Source: Myxococcales bacterium (lineage in GTDB: Bacteria; Myxococcota_A; UBA9042). From it: DNA of 64,000 bases. This document shows positions 58,405 through 64,000 of the stretch, piece after piece. The notes beneath the pieces were generated by a model. It had not been told where the DNA came from. It made no database searches and saw only the letters and a program-made list of their open reading frames with translations. Positions within the stretch are counted from its first letter, which is position 1, and each line of letters opens with the position of its first letter. The translations under genes were made by a program, and so were the position numbers. Location of the stretch: contig JAGSHB010000013.1 in the NCBI GenBank assembly GCA_023954815.1, positions 1 to 64,000 of the forward strand, written 5' to 3'.

Positions 58405-59570
58405 CTTGCACCACCGATCGCTTCCGCGACAGTAGCGGAGGGCTCACCGAGCGGCAACCACTCCACGATTTCCAATCCGAAACCAGACACCGCCCGCATG
58501 CGTTTGGGGCTGTTTGTCATGATCCGAATCTTACCCAGGCCTAGCTCCCGCAGAATCTGTGCGCCGACTCCGAACTCCTTGAAGTCCATCGCCTGACGCT
58601 GTTCTTCAGGGCTCGGGAAGACCTCGCCGCGCGCGCGCTGAACGTAGCGACCTAGTTGCGCGGCCAATGCAGGGGCGCCTTCTTCTGCGGCCAGATAGAC
58701 CACTGCGCCCGTGCCGACCTCAGCAATTTGGGCCATAGCCGCTGCCAGGTTGGGGCGACCACGAGCGGTTGCCAGACCGAATGCGTCACCCAGCAAATTG
58801 GCGCGCTGAACACGAACCAGCGTCGGCTCGTCAGCCTTGATGTCGCCCATGGTCAACGCCACGTGCAATGCGTCGTCGAGCAGCGAACGGAAGACCACGA
58901 GATCGAAGGTCCCCCATTGCGTCGGAAGGCGGCTGCGCGCCTCTTGCGCGACCAGTGGCTCGCTGTGCAAGCGATACTCGATAAGGTCCGCCACAGTCAC
59001 GACCGGTAGGTCATAGCGCTCGCCGAATTCGACCAGGGCATCGAGACGACTCATCGTCCCGTCCTCGGCCATCACTTCACAAATCACCCCAGCTGGCGAC
59101 AGGCCGGCGAGTCGAGACAGGTCGACGCTGCCTTCCGTTTGACCGCTACGGACGATAACGCCACCCCTGCGCGCACGGAGCGGAAAGATGTGGCCAGGCA
59201 CCCGAAAATCTTCGCTGGTGGCCCCGTCAGCTATCGCGGTAAGAATCGTGGTCGAACGGTCCGTCGCCGACACGCCGCTTCCGGCACAAGCGACCGCGTC
59301 GATGCTCTCTGTGAACGCCGTGCTGAGCGGAGCCTGATTCGACACGCTCATCGGCGCGACGCCAAGCCTGTCGATCAGCGCGTCGTCCATGGCCAAGCAG
59401 ATCAAACCGCGGCCGTGCTCGACCATAAAAGCGATGGCTTCCGGGGTCGTCTTGTCGGCGGCGATAACCAGATCGCCTTCATTTTCACGGTCTTCATCAT
59501 CAACGAGGATGACCATTTTGCCGTTCTTGATGTCGTCGATGGCCCGTGCGATGGATGCGATCTTCGCCAT
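58401..59570 (-). CDS. ribB: 3,4-dihydroxy-2-butanone 4-phosphate synthase fused to degenerate GTP cyclohydrolase II domain (RibBX-like)
   Basis: [43 protein letters not shown]-terminal GCHII-like fold lacks the HSECLTGD and LRCDCG motifs. Confidence 0.88.
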   Translation of the reverse strand: MAKIASIARAIDDIKNGKMVILVDDEDRENEGDLVIAADKTTPEAIAFMVEHGRGLICLAMDDALIDRLGVAPMSVSNQAPLSTAFTESIDAVACAGSGVSATDRSTTILTAIADGATSEDFRVPGHIFPLRARRGGVIVRSGQTEGSVDLSRLAGLSPAGVICEVMAEDGTMSRLDALVEFGERYDLPVVTVADLIEYRLHSEPLVAQEARSRLPTQWGTFDLVVFRSLLDDALHVALTMGDIKADEPTLVRVQRANLLGDAFGLATARGRPNLAAAMAQIAEVGTGAVVYLAAEEGAPALAAQLGRYVQRARGEVFPSPEEQRQAMDFKEFGVGAQILRELGLGKIRIMTNSPKRMRAVSGFGLEIVEWLPLGEPSATVAEAIGGAR

Positions 59571-59641
59571 GATGAGACTCCAAATCTGGGGAGGTTGAAG
59601 CGATGAATGCTCCAAGGCGGCGTAGCCTCAGGGCGCCCGGC

Positions 59642-60256
59642 TCAAGCGTCAAGTGGCCGTAGGGGTCTCGCGCCCAGGCTGCGCTGCGCCGCCGCCGTGA
59701 ACGTCTCAGGGGCAGCTCTGGGAATGAGGCGGGTCGTGACGGTAACTCCGGCGCCGCTGGCCGCTGTCGCAGCTTCAAGGGCCGCTTCCACGTCATACTG
59801 CTCTCCGCACACGACCGCGTGCCCCTGCCCTGCCAGCTCGGTCGCCAAGCGCATTCGCAGTAGCTTTGTCTCCGCGCTCTTCAGGGCGCGATCGGTCGCA
59901 GCCAGGGTCGAGATCACCGTATGACACTGGAGCACACCGATGGCCTGCTCTTCGGCGGCTGGGCCCTGTGGTGGCGTCAACTCGCCGGCGAGCGCCGCGC
60001 GCAGGTCGGCGTGTGCACGTGGCAAGAGCAGGCTCTCCAGCAGGTCATCGCCTGCCACTTCCGTTGCCCGCAAGAGGCCTGCTTCGACAGAGGCGAGGTC
60101 GCCCTCAAAGACCAGCAAGAAGCGACTCGGATCGATGTCGCCAGCGAACCGGAGCGTGACCACAGCCTCTTTAACCAACGCATCAAGCACACCGAGCCCA
60201 GCTGGCACCGAACGGAGCTCCAGGGCAGCGAGAGTGTCAGCTTGCGTTGTGGTCAT
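59642..60256 (-). CDS. BMC-T (tandem BMC domain) shell protein, resembling H. ochraceum HO-5812
   Basis: Two BMC domains: LAALELRSVPAGLGVLDALVKEAVVTLRF… and AIGVLQCHTVISTLAATDRALKSAETKLLRMRLATELAGQGHAVVCGE. Confidence 0.83.
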   Translation of the reverse strand: MTTTQADTLAALELRSVPAGLGVLDALVKEAVVTLRFAGDIDPSRFLLVFEGDLASVEAGLLRATEVAGDDLLESLLLPRAHADLRAALAGELTPPQGPAAEEQAIGVLQCHTVISTLAATDRALKSAETKLLRMRLATELAGQGHAVVCGEQYDVEAALEAATAASGAGVTVTTRLIPRAAPETFTAAAQRSLGARPLRPLDA

Positions 60257-60273
60257 TGCGGCTCGTGCGATAA

Positions 60274-60325
60274 GCCCATTTGGGCGATGGAGGCTGCAAA
60301 TTCAGGGGTTTGCCCCCAAATGGGC
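60274..60325 (-). promoter_or_regulatory. Inverted repeat / hairpin in the AldDH to BMC-T gap
   Basis: GCCCATTTGGG … CCCAAATGGGC exact 11-bp arms. Confidence 0.6.
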
Positions 60326-60338
60326 GACGAAAAGATGA

Positions 60339-61751
60339 CTAGACGATGTGGAAGAAGCCGCGCAACGTACACCGACGTTGTTTCGTCCAAGTGAGGGCGT
60401 TGGTCAGTCCCTCCCCGGTGGTGCCGGCAATGGTCCAGGCGGTGTAGCCCTCGCCGCCGAGTCCAAGTCCGGCGTAGGAAGGCGCGTTCTTTACAAAGAT
60501 AGAGCAGTTGACCGCACGTGCCATGTAGTCGAGCCGATCGATGGCCATGGAGTGCATCGTCGCGGTGTGGAAATTGCCGTGCTCGACGCGGACGGCCATA
60601 GCGACGGCCTGCTCCCAATCGGGAACGCGAACAAGTCCAAGAACCGGCGACAACATCTCGAGCTGCACGAAGGGATGGTCCTCGTGCACCTCTGCGAAGA
60701 CAATGCGCATGCTATCAGGCACTTTGACGCCGATATCTCCCAAGATCACGCTGGCGTTCTTGCCGACGTACTTGCGGTTCATGTGACCGTCGACGATGAG
60801 CAGCTTCTCGAGATTGGCTAGCTCGCGGCCCTTGACCTCGTAGCCGCCTGAACTCGACATCTCTTGTTTGAGCCGATCGGCGACTGACTCCACCACGATG
60901 ATCTCTTTTTCAACGATGCAGACGATGTTGTTGTCGAGACTCGCGCCAGCGACGATATCGCGGGCGGCGTTGCGAATATTCGCCGTCTCGTCGACCACAG
61001 TGGGCGGGTTACCGGGCCCCGCACAGACCGCGCGTTTGCCTGAGTTCAAGGCAGCCTTCACGACGGGCCCCCCCCCGGTCACCGCCAGCAACCGCACGCC
61101 CTGGTGCGTCATCAGCGCCTGGGCACTTTTGATCGTCGGCTCCGTGATCATCGTCATCATGTTGTCGGGTGCGCCGGCAGAGACGCACGCCTCGTTGAGC
61201 ATCTTCACGTACCAAGCGAGGGTGCGCTTGGCGGAGGGGTGCACGTTGAACGCGACGGTGTTGCTGCCGGCGATCATGCTGATGGCGTTGTTGAGGATGG
61301 TCTCAGTAGCGTTGGTGCACGGCGTAATCGAGCCGATGACGCCCAGAGATCCGCGCTCGTCCAGGGTCAGGCCGTTGTCGCCGGTGTGACAGGATGGCTG
61401 CAGAATCTCCATCCCCGGCGTCTTGTTGGCGACGAGCCGATTCTTGTTGATCTTGTCTTCGATGCGACCGAGGCCAGTCTCCTCAACCGCGCGCTTAGCC
61501 ATCTCCTCGACATTGTCGAGCGTGACGCGACGCATGTTGTCGATGGCCCGCTGCCGGATGTGAGCAGGGGTTGTCGCCAGTTGCGCGTAGGCATCGCCGG
61601 CGGCAGCGACTGCATCGTCGATCTCGTTGAACAAGCCGCGACGCCCAGCAGCGTGACGTGGCGTGTGAATGAGGGGAGCCTGTGCGCCTGCGGGCGTGCC
61701 GAGGCGACGCACCACCTCGGCAACGATGGCCTCAATGCGAACGTCATCCAT
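60339..61751 (-). CDS. BMC-associated CoA-acylating aldehyde dehydrogenase (PduP/EutE-like) with putative N-terminal encapsulation helix
   Basis: MDDVRIEAIVAEVVRRLG amphipathic N-terminus; GSLGVIGSITPCTNATETILNNAISM; AGASLDNNIVCIVEKEIIVV; WTIAGTTGEGLTNALTWTKQRRCTL. Confidence 0.92.
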   Translation of the reverse strand: MDDVRIEAIVAEVVRRLGTPAGAQAPLIHTPRHAAGRRGLFNEIDDAVAAAGDAYAQLATTPAHIRQRAIDNMRRVTLDNVEEMAKRAVEETGLGRIEDKINKNRLVANKTPGMEILQPSCHTGDNGLTLDERGSLGVIGSITPCTNATETILNNAISMIAGSNTVAFNVHPSAKRTLAWYVKMLNEACVSAGAPDNMMTMITEPTIKSAQALMTHQGVRLLAVTGGGPVVKAALNSGKRAVCAGPGNPPTVVDETANIRNAARDIVAGASLDNNIVCIVEKEIIVVESVADRLKQEMSSSGGYEVKGRELANLEKLLIVDGHMNRKYVGKNASVILGDIGVKVPDSMRIVFAEVHEDHPFVQLEMLSPVLGLVRVPDWEQAVAMAVRVEHGNFHTATMHSMAIDRLDYMARAVNCSIFVKNAPSYAGLGLGGEGYTAWTIAGTTGEGLTNALTWTKQRRCTLRGFFHIV

Positions 61752-61794
61752 GGGAACCTCTCCTGGCTCAAGTCAGCGCGGTGATCGCTAGCTG

Positions 61795-62097
61795 TCAGCC
61801 CGCGTCCGTACTCTTGTCATACCGCGTCTCGCCACCGGTGGTGACCAGATCGACAACGGCCATGATCACGTGATCGACGGGTCGATTGTTAGTGATGGCG
61901 GTCTGGCGAGCGCTGGAACCTGATGCAAAGAGCACCACCTCGCCCTGCCCGGCGCCAACCGCGTCGACGGCAACGATGATTTTGCCGGCAGCCTCAAATG
62001 AGCTGTTGAGCTCTTGCACCAGCATCATACGCAGCCCGGACAGCTCGGGCTCTTTGCGAGTCGCGACGACGGTGCCGATAATCTTTCCGAGCAGCAT
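61795..62097 (-). CDS. BMC-P (EutN/CcmL) pentameric vertex protein
   Basis: [28 protein letters not shown]…[25 protein letters not shown]. Confidence 0.93.
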   Translation of the reverse strand: MLLGKIIGTVVATRKEPELSGLRMMLVQELNSSFEAAGKIIVAVDAVGAGQGEVVLFASGSSARQTAITNNRPVDHVIMAVVDLVTTGGETRYDKSTDAG

Positions 62098-62130
62098 GAT
62101 GTCCTCACAAGCACCCGCGGGCTCACGCTA

Positions 62131-62149
62131 CGCGATCAGATCGATCGCG
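62131..62149 (-). promoter_or_regulatory. Intergenic hairpin (7-bp stem, 5-nt loop) in BMC-H to BMC-P gap
   Basis: CGCGATC-AGATC-GATCGCG. Confidence 0.55.
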
Positions 62150-62174
62150 CAGCGCGGGCCGGGTGCGTTCGTGG

Positions 62175-62193
62175 GCCGAACAGGCGGTTCGGC
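62175..62193 (-). promoter_or_regulatory. Intergenic hairpin (7-bp stem, 5-nt loop) in BMC-H to BMC-P gap
   Basis: GCCGAAC-AGGCG-GTTCGGC. Confidence 0.6.
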
Positions 62194-62202
62194 AGTGGGC
62201 GA

Positions 62203-62493
62203 CTACTCGCTTGCGGCTTGACGTCCGAGCGGTAGTGCAACGTCGACGTTGGCGTGTGGACGTGGGATCACGTGCACGCTGACCAGCTCACCAACGCGCT
62301 CAGCCTGACGTGCGCCAGCCTCAGTCGCAGCCTTCACCGCCGCGACATCGCCGCGAACGATAGCGGTCACGTAACCGCCGCCGATCTTTTCAAAGCCAAC
62401 GAGTTCGACCTTAGCGGCCTTTACCATCGCGTCCGAAGCCTCAATGAGGGCAACGAATCCACGTGTCTCGATCATTCCCAAGGCGTCTGCCAT
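62203..62493 (-). CDS. BMC-H hexameric shell protein, resembling H. ochraceum HO-5815
   Basis: [60 protein letters not shown]. Confidence 0.96.
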   Translation of the reverse strand: MADALGMIETRGFVALIEASDAMVKAAKVELVGFEKIGGGYVTAIVRGDVAAVKAATEAGARQAERVGELVSVHVIPRPHANVDVALPLGRQAASE

Positions 62494-62509
62494 GCCATTT
62501 CTCCTGCAC

Positions 62510-62526
62510 GCAGCGGGGTTCGCTGC
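62510..62526 (-). promoter_or_regulatory. Intergenic hairpin (6-bp stem, 5-nt loop) in BMC-T to BMC-H gap
   Basis: GCAGCG-GGGTT-CGCTGC. Confidence 0.5.
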
Positions 62527-62548
62527 ACGATGGCTTCCGTAAAAGCCC

Positions 62549-62567
62549 GAGACGAATCGCTCGTCTC
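62549..62567 (-). promoter_or_regulatory. Intergenic hairpin (7-bp stem, 5-nt loop) in BMC-T to BMC-H gap
   Basis: GAGACGA-ATCGC-TCGTCTC. Confidence 0.6.
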
Positions 62568-62601
62568 ATGGTGGTTCGCCGCTGGCCGCGGCGACGTTTG
62601 T

Positions 62602-63222
62602 TCAGCTACCGGTGCCCGTCACGCTCTCAATGGCGGCGATCGCGGCCTGCGATGCTGAGTCGATTTCACTCTCGGAACCAGACATCCAGAGCCGGCCGAA
62701 TGCACCGAAGGGGCGCACCTCGATCAGCTTCACGTCGGCGGCCTTTTCGGCCTCATTGGCGGCGAGCACGGCGTAACCGGCGGGCTGCGTCTCCAAGATA
62801 AAGAGGCTATCGCCCGGCAAGATGAGCATGCCGCGCGAGTTTCGATTGATGATCTGGGCCTGGTAGGCCTCGATCGAGCGAATGATCTGGTTCGTGGCGA
62901 TCCGCGGCTTGACCCGTTCGGACTCATCCAAATCCAGGTCGCGCAAGATCGCGGCGCCGGCGCTCATGACCGCACCTTTGTCGTGGGCGTGAACCTCAAG
63001 CAAGCCAAAAGCACGCTCAACGATCTGGATCGCGGGAGCGACCTCGGCGGACTTCAAGGCCACGTCGGTGACGCGATTGACCGCGATACCGGGCGCGATC
63101 TCAACGAAGAGGCTCGCCATCTCGGGCAGGGGCAAGAAACCGCGAGCGGTCTTACCGATGAAGGACGCCAGCTGAGGCTGGAGGCTGTCCAGAAACGTAT
63201 AGGTGCGCAGGGTGATCGACAT
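62602..63222 (-). CDS. BMC-T (tandem BMC domain) shell protein, resembling H. ochraceum HO-5816
   Basis: [61 protein letters not shown]…[38 protein letters not shown]. Confidence 0.93.
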   Translation of the reverse strand: MSITLRTYTFLDSLQPQLASFIGKTARGFLPLPEMASLFVEIAPGIAVNRVTDVALKSAEVAPAIQIVERAFGLLEVHAHDKGAVMSAGAAILRDLDLDESERVKPRIATNQIIRSIEAYQAQIINRNSRGMLILPGDSLFILETQPAGYAVLAANEAEKAADVKLIEVRPFGAFGRLWMSGSESEIDSASQAAIAAIESVTGTGS

Positions 63223-63722
63223 GGTCGCTCCGTGGCTCCGGTGCCGCGCGTCTGAGCGCATGGCGGTGAGGGTTTGCCGAAGGCTCGTGGGAATTATCAC
63301 GTGGCGCGCCCTCTGGACAAGGTCCAGCGCTGTTCAAGCGGTACCGAGGACGAACTACAGTGCCTCACGGCGGGCGCGTTGGCTGTCTGGTGGTCGTCGG
63401 CGATCGTGACGGTGGTGAGGGTTTCGTGATCGAGATGAGGGGGCCGTTGGAAAAATTCCGCTGCGCTTTGGACACAACGATCGATGATGAGCAGGTCTAG
63501 ATTGAGGCGCGCACAACTGGTCGATTGGTCTGAAATTGACCAGAGAACCGGGCGGATAGCGGGGCGTCACCGAGCCAGACACAGTTCGGGTGAGTTCACG
63601 ATTGGCAGGGATGTTGCGGGGTGCGTTGCGCGCGCGTGCTTCCCCGCTCTACACTGGCCGGGCTCAGCCGTGTGGAGTGTTGTGCTCCCTATTCGGTTTT
63701 TTGCATTCGGAGGTCGTGCACG

Positions 63723-64000
63723 ATGATCGCTTGCCAACGCTGTGGGCGTGAGAACGATGGCCGCTACCGCTTTTGCCTCGGCTGCGGAGCGGCGCTGCCT
63801 CAGGCAAAGGCACCCGCGGCGCCGCCGCCACCGGTGCCGCCTAGCAACCCCGTGTCGAGTTCATCCCCGCCACCGAGCTCCCCGCCACCGAGCTCCCCGC
63901 CACCCAGGTCTGCGCCGCCGAGCAGTCGTGCGCCGACCCCTGTTCACGGCGCGCCTGCCGTTCCGCCACCGGGCGGGCCGGCAAGACCTCAACCCGCAAG
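63723..64000 (+). CDS. 5' part of a zinc-ribbon protein with Pro/Ser-rich linker, truncated by window end
   Basis: MIACQRCGRENDGRYRFCLGCGAALPQ (two CxxC) followed by PPPSSPPPSSPPPRSAPP repeats. Confidence 0.75.
   Translation, partial: MIACQRCGRENDGRYRFCLGCGAALPQAKAPAAPPPPVPPSNPVSSSSPPPSSPPPSSPPPRSAPPSSRAPTPVHGAPAVPPPGGPARPQPA

Overview
A gene-dense, high-GC 64 kb chromosomal window, most consistent with a Myxococcota or related deltaproteobacterial genome. That placement is inferred from MYXO-CTERM-like, FHA/PEGA/DUF4388 kinase and Haliangium-like microcompartment features. I saw no rRNA, tRNA, CRISPR array, IS element or prophage. Housekeeping genes include a fused aconitase/IPM dehydratase-like hydratase, argG, prs, dnaK plus a J-protein, def, fmt, proC, an rsmG-like gene and ribB. 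A GldA/GldF/GldG-type ABC system with a DUF4340 protein is also present, together with many secreted or signalling proteins: Ser/Thr kinases, FHA, PilZ, PEGA, TPR, kelch, beta-barrels, and an M64 peptidase. The most notable loci are: (1) a compact bacterial microcompartment (BMC) operon at about 59.6-63.2 kb (BMC-T, BMC-H, BMC-P, CoA-acylating aldehyde dehydrogenase, BMC-T), closely resembling the Haliangium ochraceum shell system, with perfect short hairpins in most intergenic gaps and followed by a RibB fused to a degenerate GTP cyclohydrolase II domain; (2) a three-gene cassette at 27.3-31.3 kb ending in a protein that fuses an LEA/apolipoprotein-like helical region to a contractile-injection tail-tube (gp19-like) domain, with no other tail genes nearby; (3) a 717-aa secreted Cys-rich protein combining CTDC-like repeats with four somatomedin-B-like modules; (4) a KPGP-repeat protein with a HARE-HTH-like C-terminus. 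All homology calls come from reading the sequence; no database search was run.
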